Below, in pieces: positions 11,996 through 24,750 of a DNA stretch of 64,000 bases. The DNA is from Primulina eburnea (taxonomy: Eukaryota > Streptophyta > Magnoliopsida > Lamiales > Gesneriaceae): contig NC_133101.1 in assembly GCF_022965805.1 (NCBI RefSeq), positions 42,197,642 through 42,261,641 of the forward strand, in the 5' to 3' direction. A program made the position numbers and the translations under genes. How positions within the stretch are numbered: the stretch's first letter is position 1; every line of letters starts with the position of its first letter. The notes beneath the pieces are model-generated. The model did not search any database and was not told where the DNA came from. It saw nothing but the letters and a program-made list of their open reading frames with translations.

Positions 11996-12000
11996 GAATC

Positions 12001-12745
12001 TATTTTTCAAGACTGGTTGGGAAAATTGTTCTGAATTCGGAGAAAATGGCATACACACTAATGTCAGTCCTGCTGAACTTACAAAGCATGCAAGATGGTA
12101 GGACCATAGTATACATGCTAAACTGTAACATGCTCGCTTCTTTGTCAAATGAACTGTAGAGACAGTTTGAGGAAGTGTTGAATGCTGCTGACATTCGAAT
12201 GCACATGCAAGAGTTGCATGGTGCATGAAACTACTACAAGGATGCACAACATTTTAAAAGCTCGTGACTACATGCATGCAAGATAGGGCTCTGGCCTATG
12301 AGAATGGTGTACACATGATTGGGCTTATTGAGGATGTGGTGGGCCTGGAATATGTGATTCCTAACGAGTTACTAGGTAACACGAATTTGTTGTCTTTCTC
12401 TTCCTCATTTGACGGTGTTATGGTGAACTTCAATTTGAATAAGATAGATGATAGCCTTGAAGAGCTAGTCAATACGCTTATAACTTATGAGATCACCATA
12501 AAACAGAGAATTGTTGTTTTTCTAATGGGCCTCTCGTCAGACGAAAAATAGCCTACAAGGTAAGGAAAAGAAATGTTCCGCCCCTCATAAGAAAAACAAT
12601 CCCAATAAGAGGCAAACTCTGAAAGACATTTAAAAGGCCTACAAAGCCCGATAAGTTAGAAGATATTTATTTCACTGCAAGAAATCCAGACATAAGAAAT
12701 TATATGTGTCAGAAATGTTCTGAAAATGATAACTGAATGTCCAAG
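12001..12745 (+). pseudogene. gag: Copia-1 gag remnant
   Basis: Resumes Copia-1 right after Gypsy-1. The translated blocks match the Copia-2 gag: IVLNSEK near 12025-12045, a degraded middle with a stop at about 12160, then IGLIEDVVGLEYVIP and the LSSFDGVMVNFNLNK-like segment in 12264-12551. A decayed zinc-knuckle trace (FHCKK) lies near 12670. The first few codons lie on the other side of Gypsy-1, just before 3726. Several frameshifts are present. Confidence 0.75.
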
Positions 12746-12750
12746 TAAAC

Positions 12751-14150
12751 ATGATTTCAACAAAAACCAAAAGAAAGTTAGATGATCCAAATCCCACACA
12801 TATATGGCACGCTAGACTAGGTCATATTTCCCAAAGAAAGATGCACAAGCTAGTGGGAGAAAGCATGTTTGATTTGTCAGACATAAATTCTCTACCTACT
12901 TGTAAGTCTTGTCTAAAAGGAAAATTGACCAAGACTCCATACAATAGAAACGTGGAACGTGCACATGGTCTACTGGATTTGATCCACACAGACGTTTGTG
13001 GGCCGCTAAGTGTTAGCACAAAATATGAGCAATCCTACTTCATTACCTTTACTAATGACCATTCGAGGTATGGGTATTTTATTTGATAAAACACAAATTT
13101 GAAGCATTTGAAAAGTTCAAAGAATTCAGATCTGAAGTAGAAAATCAGCTAGAAAGAAGAATTAAGGCACTTCGATCTGATCGAGTGAAGAATACTTAAG
13201 TGCTGAATTTTTGGGTTATCTAAAAAAGAATGTGATTCTCTCACAGTGGAATCCACCAGCAACACCAAAATTGAATGGTGTTTCTGAATATTGTAAGCGA
13301 ACCTTGTTGGACATGGTTCGATCAATGATGAGATTCACTGAATTGCCTACATCGTTTTGGGGATTTGCGCTTGAAACTGAGGCAATGTTGTTGAATATTG
13401 TTTATACTAAAGCAGTTGATAAAACACCATATGAGATATGAATTAGAAAAACTCCCAAATATTCTTACGAGAGATTATGGAGATGTCCTGCTTACGTGAA
13501 GCAGACAATGGGAGAAAAATTGGATAGTAGATCCACTTTGTGCTACTTTGTAGGATATCCAAAGAATTCTGTTGGGTATTATTTGTATCGTCCCAATGAA
13601 GAAAAAGTGTTTGTTTCAAAAAATGCCACCTTTTTGGAAAAGGAATTTCTATTAGATAGAAAAAGGCAAGATGATAGAACTTGAAGAAATTCAAGATACT
13701 CCCTCAACTATAGTAGTTGAACCTAATCTCCAACAACCAGTAGTTGAAGTACAAGCTCCTAGGAGGTCTGATAGTGTTATTAGACCACCTGCTAGATATA
13801 TGCTTCTTCATGAACAAGACCATGATGAGTCTTGTGTTGGATATGATCCAATGAACTTTAAGGAAGCAATATCTGATACTGATTCAACCAAATGGCTTGA
13901 AGCCATGCAGTCAAAATGGACTCTATGTATTCAAACTACGTCTGGAAATTGGTGGATCAACCTGAGGGAATCGTTCCTATAGGGTGCAAATGGATCTACA
14001 AAAGAAAGCTTGAGACAAATGGGAAGGTAGTGACCTTCAAAGCAAGGCTGGTTGCAAAAGATTATACTCAAAGGCAATGAGTTGACTATGAGGAAATTTT
14101 TCACCAGTTGCTATGTTTAAGTCCATTAGATTACTACTAGCCATAGTATC
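12751..14150 (+). pseudogene. Copia-1 pol, part 1: pre-integrase, integrase, RT start
   Basis: The zinc-type pre-integrase region is visible (IWHARLGHIS, then CKSCLKGK) at 12800-12930. The integrase core start follows (DLIHTDVCGPL) near 12978-13010. Later integrase pieces lie at 13211-13441 with NGVSEYCKRTLLD. A linker holding RRSDSVIRPPARY comes next, then the RT N-terminal part (MNFKEAISD...KWLEAM, then GCKWIYKRK) up to 14150. Frame changes occur near 13084, 13195, 13440, 13690 and 13920. The gene is cut at 14150 by Copia-2 and resumes at 23492. Confidence 0.85.
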
Positions 14151-16291
14151 TGAAAGGGGATCGGTTACGGTGACCGAAGCGCAACAGAAGTTTAAAAAAT
14201 CAAATTTTTCATAGAAAATTTCGGCCACCCCTCATTTCATGTAGCAAATACAAAAACAGAACTATGTCATACATAGGGTGTAAGAAAATCGTTATCTATC
14301 AATCTCAAGAGATTGATGATGGCACCAACCAAGTTGTAAACAACTTGACTCTTGAAAAGGATGACAATCTACAAGCCTCCTCCTCCAAGTCCTTGAATCT
14401 TTCCTTCAAATTAGGCCCACCACCAACTAGGTAGATCCCCTCAAATTTTGCACTAGAAAAATAGGAGGATTTTTCAAAGAGAAGTGTGGTGTTCCTCAAC
14501 AAATTGAAGAACAAAAATGAGAGAAAATTTTGAGGAGAGTTGGGACAAGAAATTTCGGCCATTGCTAGATTGTGGAGGGGAGGGGAGACTTGTCTTGGTT
14601 TGTGAAAAAGTAGATTCACTTTTTTTGCATGCCATGCCTTGAAAACTCAAAAAGTAGTCTCCCAACCTTTCACCTCCCATGCATGCATATTATATGGTTT
14701 TTATCAAAATAAAAACCATGGACTAAATTTAATTATCTCAAACATATTTGAGACTAATTAAACATTACTTGAATTTACCCAAGTCCCACTAGTTAAATAA
14801 TTATTTCTAATTGGGCTCTACAAGGCCCAATTAATTCAACACTTGAATTAATTTAATTATTTGGACTCTACTAGGTCCACTAGTGTTTAGTTAATTCAAC
14901 ACTTGAATTAATTTAATTTAGTCCATAATAATGTTTATGAAAATCACAATTTTCAAATACATTATTCACTTGGCCAAATTTTAATTTAGGAACACTTCCA
15001 TAAATTAAAATTTACATTTCTCTCATAGAAGTCATACTTCTATTTTTCTTTACACTTATAAACTCATTTATAAGCCGTTCAACACATTGAACTATTTTCT
15101 CCTTTATAGAAGTCATACTTCTAATTTTCCTTACGCTTATAAACTCTTTTATACGCCGTTCAACACATTGAACTATTTTTACTTCTCAACGGGATCTAGA
15201 AAGCTAGTACTTGTGTGGCCATCAATAATTCAATGATACAACTAGCCGTGGGTTCACATCTCTATGTGATTCGGACTAAACATGTCCTTATATGAGCATA
15301 CCCCAATTGCTCAATTCTTACTTATCAACTCCTTGATAAAAAGAATGTCAGAACTCAAGTATGATAATACCCAACCAATCATGTTAAACGCCTAGCAGCA
15401 TCGCTTACATGATTCCCTAGGTATCAAATGATAGTGCCTGCAAGAACCATTCTATTATGGTTAGCGTACAGTACGGTCCCTTCAACTCATATATCCGACC
15501 GATTCGACAACCATTGGTATATCGAGAGTTGTCAATGAATCGATACTATGTGTCATGTCGTAGTTGCATCGATGGTGTAATCTATGAAACCCCTTTCATA
15601 ATTACCACCATACTCTGGCCAGAGATTTCAACCTACATACACATGATAACACATAGGATATCTATACCCGAAGGTAAGCGGTGAATCCCCGACTACAATG
15701 CATCGACTCCTATGTGTTTCGACAGAACACCCAACCTTGCCACCTGATGACCCCATGAGAGTCGGTAAACAAGTCAAAGTGTAATTCTAGCACATAGAGT
15801 CTCAATGTTGTCCCGGGTCATAAGGACCAATGGTGTACAACCATAAACTAGGACGTTTCCACTCGATAAGTGAGAACCACTTGGAAAGTCCTTTTATGGA
15901 GGGTTGTTCAGTGCACTCAACAAGGAGCACCTATCTGCATGTTCGGACATCACAATGTCCCCTACCAATGAAACATGGTACTCACATCGCAGATACTAGT
16001 CTCGAACTCGAGCGGCATATATCCTTCTTAGTGGCGACTGAATTGACTAGGAACCGTTTAGATATACAGTATTACAAATATGAGTTTCATGATACTCATC
16101 ATATAAGCATCTCATATTCTTTCTACTATTTGTATATTCAAGGGCTTTATCCATGCAACTAGCATGGGTATACAGATAAAGATGTGCCAAAATAATAATA
16201 TCAAATATTACTAAAATAAAGATTGCTTATACATAGAGTTTCATTGTGAACACTCGGCCAACACTTGGCTCGACGGGCACCTACTCTAACA
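14151..16291 (-). repeat. Copia-2 3' LTR
   Basis: 2141 bp, nearly the same as the 21350-23491 copy. A purine-rich tract (- strand GCAAGTGGGAGAC, 16292-16304) lies directly upstream of it in element orientation. ORFs inside it recur in the other LTR because the sequence is duplicated, not because they are genes. Confidence 0.95.
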
Positions 16292-16305
16292 GTCTCCCAC
16301 TTGCA

Positions 16306-18289
16306 CTAGAGCCAACTACCCATATGCTTTAAACCCATTGATTTGCGATGCTTGTCGAATAATGGTCCAGGTAAAGGCTTAGCTAGTGGATCAACAACAT
16401 TATCTGCGGAGCCGACTATGTCAAAAGACACTTCTCTACTTTCCACAATCTCTCCGAGGATGTGGTACTTTCTCAATACATGTTTGGACTTCTGATGAGA
16501 CCTTGGCTCCTTTGCTTGAACTAAAGCTCCCGTATTGTCACACAACACCGCGACAGGAGCAACTCCATTAGGAATGACGTCCAAATCCTAGACGAAATTC
16601 CTTAACCAAACAGCCTCCCTTGCTGCATCTGATGCAGCAATGTATTCGGCCTCTGTGCTGGAATCCGCAGTATTGTCTTGTTTGGAACTCTTCCAAGAGA
16701 CAGCAGCACCATTGAGCATGAATACAAACTCAGAGGTTGACTTCGAGTCATAGATATCACTTTGGAAGCTAGAGTCGGTATAGCCTTCCAATTTCAGTTC
16801 TCCACCCCATAGACCAAGAACAATTTATTGGTCCTTCCCACAACTACTTGAGGATGTCTTTCACAGCTTTCAGTGTGGAAGACCAGGGTTCAATTGATAT
16901 CTACTCACTACACTTAGTGCGAAAGCCACGTCAGGACGTGTAGATATCATCCCATACATGATGCTACCAATCACAGATTCATAAGGAATGCTTTGTCATC
17001 GCCACTATCTCTGCATCAGTCTTGAAAGACAGACTTGGATAGAGACACGCCATGACACATTGGTAGATGTCCTCTCTTGGACTTATCCATCGAGAACCGC
17101 TTCACGATGGTATCAATGTATGTGGACTGGGTGAGACCAAACAATCTTCTCGATCTATCTCTATAGATCTGTATTCTCAATACAAAAGATGCTTCACCCA
17201 AGTCCTGCATCGAGAACTTACTCGCTAACCATATCTTAGTTGATTGCAACATTCTTACATCATTCCCAATGAGTTGAATGTCATCAACATATAACACCAG
17301 GAATGTCACAACACTCCCACTGACTTTCTTATACACATAGGGTTCCTCAGGACTCTTAGTAAATCAAACTAATTGATTGTACTGTCGAATCTGAGGTTCC
17401 AACTCCCAGATGCCTGCTTTAGACCATAAATAGATCTCTGAAGTTTGCATACCATATGCTCATTTCCGACAGATGTAAACCCTTCAGGTTGAGACATGTA
17501 AATCACTTTCTTAAAATCCCTATTAAGAAAGATTGTCTTGACATCCATCTGCCATATCTCATAGTCATACCATGCAGCTATGGCTGGCAATACCCTTATA
17601 GACTTGAACATTGCAACTGGTCAAAAGGTTTCCTCAAAGTCAACTCCTTGTATTTGAGTATATCATTTTGCCACCAATCGCGCCTTGAAGGTCAATACCT
17701 TCCCATCCGCCCCAAGTCCCTATGGGAACCGTTCCCTCAGGTGGATCTATAAGATCCCACACTTGGTTCGAATCCATGGAATTCATCTCAGATTCCATAG
17801 CTTCAAGCCATTTGGATGAATCGGCATCAGATAACGCTTCCTTGAAGGTCCATGGATCACATCCATGGTTAGGCTCATCATGGCCCTCTTCAAGAAGCTG
17901 ACCATACCTCATAGGTGGTCTCGAGACTTTCTCGGATCTTTTAGGAGCTTGTATCTCCTCTCTTGGCTCTTCGGGTGTGGGTTCTATAATTGTGGGTGTC
18001 TCTCGAACCTCTTCGAGTTCTATCATCTCCCATTTTCTATCCAATAGAAATTCCTTTTCCAAAAATGTTGCATTCCTAGAAACAAACACTTTTGTTTCTT
18101 GGGGATGATATAGAAATAATAACCAACTTAATTCCTCGGATATTCCACAAAGTAACATAAAATGGATCGACTATCCAATTTATCTCCCACTACCTGCTTC
18201 ACATAAGCAGGGCTCCCATATTCTAAGATAAGAATATTTGGGAGGCTTACCCATCCATATCTCATATGGTGTCTGCCTTTGAATGGACA
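16306..18289 (-). pseudogene. Copia-2 pol: RT and RNase H, with deletion scar
   Basis: In element order: an integrase C-terminal tail and linker (YPRN-like, then KRSEKVSRPPMRYG) at about 18290-17880. The RT start follows (TFKEALSD...KWLEAME), with a frameshift near 17700. Then come MDVKTIFLN and YGLKQASGSW (17611-17369), then LYVDDIQLIGND with catalytic Asp-Asp intact (17336-17016). Last are the RNase H pieces (YTDSSFQSD..., [10 protein letters not shown], then the LCDNTGALVQAKEPRSHQKSK region). Frameshifts fall near 17355, 17010, 16800 and 16586. Enzymatically dead as it stands. Confidence 0.85.
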
Positions 18290-18744
18290 TTTAATGGAAT
18301 ATCTTTCAATTTTAAGTTATAGAGATCGTTTTCAAGTTCTCAAGTACCAATTAAACATTCATTCTTGTAAATGTTGCAAACACCTTTGCTAAATAAACAA
18401 GAATATTCATTTTTATCACAATAGAAATGGAAACATTGTTTTCACCAAAAAGGTACAAACAAAACATCTCTTAAAATTAACTTAAAATCATTGTTCAACA
18501 ATAAGTAAACATTTCTTAAGGTCTTGGCAGCAACTCTTGCTACATAGCCATTCTCTAGAAGGTCTCACCTTCCCTTAAGCTTCCTACTTCTTCCCATCAC
18601 CTGCAACACATTACAGAGATGTGATCAACATTTGGTATCCAAGACCCAAGAAGTAGAGTTAACTAAAATGTTTACTTCAATGTAGAACATACCATTTCCA
18701 GAACTTTTCTGGGCAAGATATTCTTTGCAATTACGCCTCCAATG
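18290..18744 (-). pseudogene. Copia-2 protease and pre-integrase trace next to integrase deletion
   Basis: From the gag end (18744) toward 18290 the - strand first shows a zinc-knuckle remnant (HWRRNCKEYLA). A decayed protease segment follows, then an INVLFVPF-like hydrophobic block and a short pre-integrase start near 18370-18300. The text then jumps to the integrase tail. Only about 450 bp stand where Copia-1 has well over 1 kb, so the catalytic integrase core was deleted around 18290. No GAG-pre-integrase HHCC motif is left. Confidence 0.6.
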
Positions 18745-19548
18745 TCAAGGCTTCTTGAAGTGATGACAAACATCAGCAGTCTTGTCAGCCTTAACTGGTG
18801 TGGCTGCCATAACGGGATTCGGAGATTGCCTCATCAAGGGCACGTTCTTCTTGGGACGTTGGAAAGAACTCTTCTTTCCCTTCCCATGTGGATCAATCTT
18901 CGTACCAGATGAAGAACCCACATAAAGAACCAACTTCTCTTTCTTGATGGTGGACTCAAAGGTCACAAGCATGTTCACCAACTCCTCAAGGGTCGGCTCC
19001 ATCTTGTTCATGTTGAAGTTCACCACAAAAGGATCAAATGAGCTAGGCAGCGATAAGAGCAACACGTCGGTGGTCAACTCCGAAGGCAAGATCAGATACA
19101 TGCCAACAAGCTTGTCCACGAGCCCGATCATCTTTAGGCCATGCTCATGGACTGAGGCCCCATCTCACATGCGCAAAGTGATCAGCTCCTTGACGGTAGC
19201 ATGCCTAAGAGGACGTGTTTGCTCACCAAAGAGCTCCTTGAGATGCAAATGAATGTCAGCAGTACTCTTTGCACCCTCAAAACGCCTCTGCAGCTCATCA
19301 TTCATAGAAGTCAGCATATAACACCTGGCTATCAAGTCATGGTCACACCATTCCTTGTAAGTCTGCAATTCCTCAGGAGTGCAGTCAATCGGAGCCTCAA
19401 CAGGGGGCGATTCAGTCAGTGTATATGCTACCTTTTCCGAATTCAAGACGATTTTCAGGTTTCTTAGCCAAGTGAGATAATTAGGTCCAGTTAATATGTG
19501 TTTGTCGAGTATTACAGATATCGGATTGCGCATCGAAGACATTGTCAA
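18745..19548 (-). pseudogene. gag: Copia-2 gag, single frameshift
   Basis: Structural protein of the particle. The start is taken at 19548; a second Met (SSMRNPIS) follows at 19536. The first frame (19548-19165) holds the plant Copia gag N-terminus with NYLTWLRNLKIVLNSEK, and the second (19131-18745) holds KMIGLVDKLVG-like and SLPSSFDPFVVNFN segments. The frames are offset near 19150, where one base change joins the two. The end leads into a zinc-knuckle remnant (CHHFKKP) near 18760. The homologous segment of Copia-1 is at 12001-12745. Confidence 0.85.
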
Positions 19549-21335
19549 TTTGTACTGAAAAGTAAAACAGATAAATGTTGATGACTATTTTAAAATATTT
19601 AGTAAGATATAAAGTATGGACTTTTACTTCATAAATATTTGCTCCCACTATTTTGACATCTTTCACTACCCTCTAGTGAAAATGGGAAACTCCTTTCCTC
19701 AGTAGGTACGTAAGGTCCAATTAGCGAATTATGATCCCGAATAATATCAGCCAATCACAATTCCTAAAAGGTAGTTTCCAATTGCATCACAATGCAACCC
19801 TCTACGTAAACTTTTGTCTCACGTTTGATTAGGACCCAATAATATGACGTCGTTCATCTTCACGTGTCAAGCCTTACCCATCGATGTTGAACCTTAATGG
19901 ACGGTCGCCATGAGTTCCCTCAATAATATGAGCCGAAATCATGGGAGTTCCACGTAGTTCACATCACCATGTCAATGGATGTCACAGTTTTCCGGCACCC
20001 AAAGCTCCCCCAATAATATGAGCCGAGCCCCGAGTACAGGTAGCGTTCATCATGCACTCATTATCGATGGAAGACATGGAAATTATAAACAAATTTATAA
20101 TTCCCCTTTTCGGGATTGATATTAATTTTGAATCTTATTCAAAATGAGGGTTTTTAATTTTGAAATGTATCATCATTAATTTTTTTTTATTTTAAAAGCT
20201 CGCTATGTTTGATCGTATGTTTGCCGGATTCATGCAACTTTGTTATTATCATAATAATAACGCACATACTCATTATTTATAACATATCATGCATATCTTA
20301 TAAACAGTAAACAAACAAGGATGATCAATCGCCCCAATACTAATGGCCCGTTTGAGCTAAACACGGGCCTAGGTCCAATCCTAGGGTAAATGCACGGGAT
20401 GCAATGCAACTATTACATTAGCTTCCAATATTTACATGTCTTCGATCTTCATAATCATCATGGCCACCATCTTCCAATCTTGATCATCCACTATACTAAT
20501 ATTTACAAATAAATATCCATGGCAAATAGGGATACATCTCATGGGGTGGGAACGGGCCATAAACCAAGCCCACTTTAAATTTGATAATTATTACAATCAT
20601 TCAACACAAGATATCCTAGCATACACCTAGCAAATTGGGCTTGGGCTTTTGATCATCCTTCATGCATAATATCACATATCATACACCATCAATTAATTAT
20701 CACAATAATTAATTGATCCAATATTATATATCTTGATCCAATCACTAACCGCCACGATTATAAACTAAATTAACAAAGTATACAAACACCTTTGTCTACT
20801 TTCCAATTAATTTATTTATAATCGAATTTCTTATAAATCAAAATTTACTATAAATAATTAAAGTCCAACTTTAATTATTTATTTTATGAGAAAAATTTGC
20901 AACTTTTGTAATTTTAAACTTAAGGGCCCAAAAACTTATTTTTCACCAAAAACATTTTTGGCCCATTTAAAATTCACAAACATGTTAGCCATCCAATGGC
21001 CCAACAACTCAAGGCCCATGACACTTTGATATTCCAAAACACTTTTGGAAACCCTAGCCGTCATCGCCGTCGCCGGAGCTCCGTCGCCGGATTCCGGCAA
21101 CAAAATTTTTTTTTTAATAAATTGATGGGGCTGTTCGGGTAGCCCCTCGGGCTGACCTAGCTGCCTGAAATGGGCAGCCCCTCGGGCTGCCCGAGCTACC
21201 CGAAACGGGCAGCAACATGCTGCCTGAAATATGCTCCATCAAACCTTGAATTTTGTTGCAAAATTTCATCCTCATGCGGTTAGAAATCAATCTCAATATA
21301 ATATCTTGTATTTGCTACACAAAATCGTAACCATA
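19549..21335 (-). other. Copia-2 untranslated leader
   Basis: About 1.8 kb between the primer site and gag, with no credible ORF. It is homologous in blocks to the Copia-1 leader on the other strand. It contains a GC-rich hairpin island (21129-21235) at the same relative position, roughly 100-200 bp after the primer site. Confidence 0.75.
21129..21235 (-). repeat. GC-rich hairpin island in the Copia-2 leader
   Basis: Repeated CTGCCCG/CGGGCAG words, including a perfect 9-bp inverted repeat GGGCAGCCC/GGGCTGCCC at 21172-21180 and 21184-21192 with a 3-nt loop. It sits at the same place in the leader as the Copia-1 hairpins, although the two sequences are otherwise diverged. Confidence 0.8.
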
Positions 21336-21347
21336 GCTCTGATACCA
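21336..21347 (-). other. Copia-2 primer-binding site (Met tRNA type)
   Basis: On the - strand, TGGTATCAGAGC two bases from the LTR end. It fixes the element orientation and the 5' LTR as 21350-23491. Confidence 0.92.
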
Positions 21348-21349
21348 CT

Positions 21350-23491
21350 TGAAAGGGGATCGGTTACGGTGACCGGAAGCGCAACGGAAGTTTAAAAAAT
21401 CAAATTTTCATAGAAAATTTCGGCCACCTCTCATTTCATGTTGCAAATACAAAAACAGAACTATGTCATACATAGGGTGTAAGAAAATCGTTACCTATCA
21501 ATCTCAAGAGATTGATGATGGCTCCAACCAAGTTGTAAACAACTTGACTCTTGAAAAGGATGACAATCTACAAGCCTCCTCCTCCAAGTCCTTGAATCTT
21601 TCCTTCAAATTAGGCCCACCACCAACTAGGTAGATCCCCTCAAATTTTGCAATAGAAAAATAGGAGGATTTTTCAAAGAGAAGTGTGGTGTTCCTCAACA
21701 AATTGAAGAACAAAAATGAGAGAAAATTTTGAGGAGAGTTGGAACAAGAAATTTCGGCCATTGCAAGATTGTGGAGGGGAGGGGAGACTTGTCTTGGTTT
21801 GTGAAAAAGTAGATTCACTTTTTTTGCATACCATGCCTTGAAAACTCAAAAAGTAGTCTCCCAACCTTTCACCTCCCATACATGCATATTATATGGTTTT
21901 TATCAAAATAAAAACCATGGACTAAATTTAATTATCTCAAACATATTTGAGACTAATTAAACATTACTTGAATTTACCCAAGTCCCACTAGTTAAATAAT
22001 TATTTCTAATTGGGCTCTACAAGGCCCAATTAATTCAACACTTGAATTAATTTAATTATTTGGACTCTACTAGGTCCACTAGTGTTTAGTTAATTCAACA
22101 CTTGAATTAATTTAATTTAGTCCATAATAATGTTTATGAAAATCACAATTTTCAAATACATTATTCACTTGGCCAAATTTTAATTTAGGAACACTTCCAT
22201 AAATTAAAATTTACATTTCTCTCATAGAAGTCATACTTCTATTTTTCTTTACACTTATAAACTCATTTATAAGCCGTTCAACACATGAACTATTTTCTCC
22301 TTTATAGAAGTCATACTTCTAATTTTCCTTACGCTTATAAACTCTTTTATAAGCCGTTCAACACATTGAACAATTTTTACTTCTCAACGGGATCTAGAAA
22401 GCTAGTACTTGTGTGGCCCTCAATGGTTCATTGATACAACTAGCCGTGGGTTCACATTTCTATGTGATTCGGACTAAACATGTCCTTATATGAGCATACC
22501 CCAATTGCTCCATTCTTACTTATCAACTCCTTGATAAAAAGAATGTCAGAACTCAAGTCTGATAATACCCAACCAATCATGTTAAACGCCTAGCAGCATC
22601 GCTTACATGATTCCCTAGGTATCAAATGATAGTGCATGCAAGAACCATTCTATTATGGTTAGCGTACAGTACGGTCCCCTCAACTCATATATCCCGACCG
22701 ATTCGACAACCATTGGTATATCGAGAGTTGTCAATGAATCGATACTATGTGTCATGTCGTAGTTGCATCGATGGTGTAATCTATGAAACCCCTTTCATAA
22801 TTACCACCATAATCTGGCCAGAGATTTCAACCTACATACACCTGATAACACATAGGATATCCATACCCGAAGGTAAGCGGTGAATCCCCGACTACAATGC
22901 ATCGACTCCTATGTGTTTCGACAGAACACCCAACCTTGCCACCTGATGACCCCATGAGAGTCGGTAAACAAGTCAAAGTGTAATTCTAGCACATAGAGTC
23001 TCAATGTTGTCCCAGGTCATAAGGACTAATGGTGTACAACCATAAACTAGGACGTTTCCACTCGATAAGTGAGAACCACTTGGAAAGTCCTTTTATGGAG
23101 GGTTGTTCAATGCACTCAACAAGGAGCACCTATCTGCATGTTCGGACATCACAATGTCCCCTACCAATGAAACATGGTACTCACATCGCAGATACTAGTC
23201 TCGAACTCGAGCGGCCTATATCCTTCTTAGTGGCGGCTGAATTGACTAGGAACCGTTTAGAATATACAGTATTACAAATATGAGTTTCATGATACTCATC
23301 ATATGAGCATCTCAAATTCTTTCTACTATTTGTATATTCAAGGACTTTATCTATGCAACTAGCATGGGTATACAGATAAAGATGTGCCAAAATAATAATA
23401 TCAAATATTACTAAAATAAAGATTGCTTATACATAGAGTTTCATTGTGAACACTCGGCCAACACTTGGCTCGACGGGCACCTACTCTAACA
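21350..23491 (-). repeat. Copia-2 5' LTR
   Basis: 2142 bp, ends TG...CA on the - strand. The right flank gtatc (23492-23496) repeats the left flank at 14146-14150. Confidence 0.95.
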
Positions 23492-24750
23492 GTATCATGG
23501 TATGACTATGAGATATGGCAAATGGATGTAAAGACTGCATTCCTCAATGGAGACATCAAAAAAGAAATTTATATGTCTCAACCTGAGGGATACTCATCAG
23601 TAAGAAGTGAGCATAAGGTATGCAAACATCAGAGATCAATATATGGTCTCAAGCAGGAGTCAAGGAGTTGGAACCTCAGATTTGATAGCACTATCAAAGA
23701 GTTTGGTTTTGTTAAGAATCCTGAGGAACCATGTGTGTACAAGAAAATTAGTGGGAGTGCAGTGACATTCCTAGTACTTTACGTTGATGATATCCTGCTC
23801 ATTGGGAATTATGTAGGATTATTGCAATCAACTGAAATATGGTTAGCAAATAAATTCTCCATGAAAGACATGGGTGAAGCATCCTATGTATTGAGAATAC
23901 AAATCTATAGAGATAGATCAAAGAGGATGTTGAGGTTCACCCAAACGATTTATATCGATACCATTCTAAATAGATTCTCTATAAAAGAGTCCAAGAGAGG
24001 ATACTTACCAATGTGTCATGGTGTTACTCTATCTAATGCAATGTGCCCCAATATTGATGGAAAGATAGGGATGATGACACGTATTCCATATGCGATTGAC
24101 ATTGGTAGTATCATGTATGGTATAATATCGACACATCTTGATGTTGCTTACGCTCTGAGTGTTACAAGCAAATATCTGGCGAACCCTGGTCCAATAAATT
24201 GGAAGGCCGTGAAAGATATTCTTAAGTACTTGAGAAGGACAAAGAACTTGTTCATGGTCTATGGGGGTGGAGAATTGAAATTGGAAGGCTACACTTATTC
24301 TAGCTTCCAATGTGACGTAGATGATTCGAAATCGACCTCTGGCTTTGTATTCACGCTTAATGGTGAGGCTGTCTCTTGGAAAAGTTCCAAGTAAGACACC
24401 GTTGCGGATTCCACCACTGAAGCTGAATACATTGATGCATCTGATGCAGCCAAAGAGGTAATTTGGATGAGGAATTTTGTCCAGGAGTTGGGTGTTATTC
24501 CTAATGGAGTTGATCCAGTCCCGTTGTACTGGGACAACACTTGTGCCATTGCGCAAGCAAAGGAACCAAAGTCTCATCAGCGATCCAAACATGTACTGAG
24601 GAAGTTCCACATCATACATATCAGTCGAAAGAGTCTCCTCTGCAGATAATATTGCTGATCCACTTAGAAAGCCCTTGCCAGGACCATTGTTTGAAAAGCA
24701 TCGCGAAGCAATGGGATTAAGGGTAGTTGGCTCTAGGGCAAGTACGAGAT
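23492..24750 (+). pseudogene. Copia-1 pol, part 2: RT end and RNase H
   Basis: Continues the RT gene cut at 14150. It holds WQMDVKTAFLNGD, YGLKQ, then LYVDDILLIGN with both catalytic Asp residues. Then come the LTLR-type connection segments, ISTHLDVAYAL, and the RNase H start with GYTYSSFQCD. An in-frame stop at 24392-24394 stands where related elements have Gln (a C-to-T type change). RNase H then continues (DSTTEAEYIDASDAAKE, YWDNTCAIAQAKEPKSHQ), with a frameshift near 24630, to the polypurine region before the 3' LTR. It is the longest open part of Copia-1 (23465-24394). Confidence 0.88.

Larger units (their letters stand above)
14151..23491 (-). mobile_element. Copia-2: Ty1/Copia retrotransposon with integrase deleted
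   Basis: LTRs at 14151-16291 and 21350-23491 begin (on the - strand) TGTTAGAGTAGG and end CCCCTTTCA. Both outer flanks are gtatc, a perfect 5-bp target duplication in the RT gene of Copia-1, whose reading frame resumes exactly once one copy is removed. By eye about 40 differences separate the two 2.14-kb LTRs, near 98% identity. Gag, a protease trace, RT and RNase H are present. The integrase core is missing, so this copy could only have moved with help, or was deleted after arrival. Confidence 0.95.

Noticed and set aside
14305..14680. Two - strand ORFs with near-identical copies at 21504-21879
   Set aside because: The duplication is due to the paired LTRs of Copia-2. No domain, and frames are not specially preserved.
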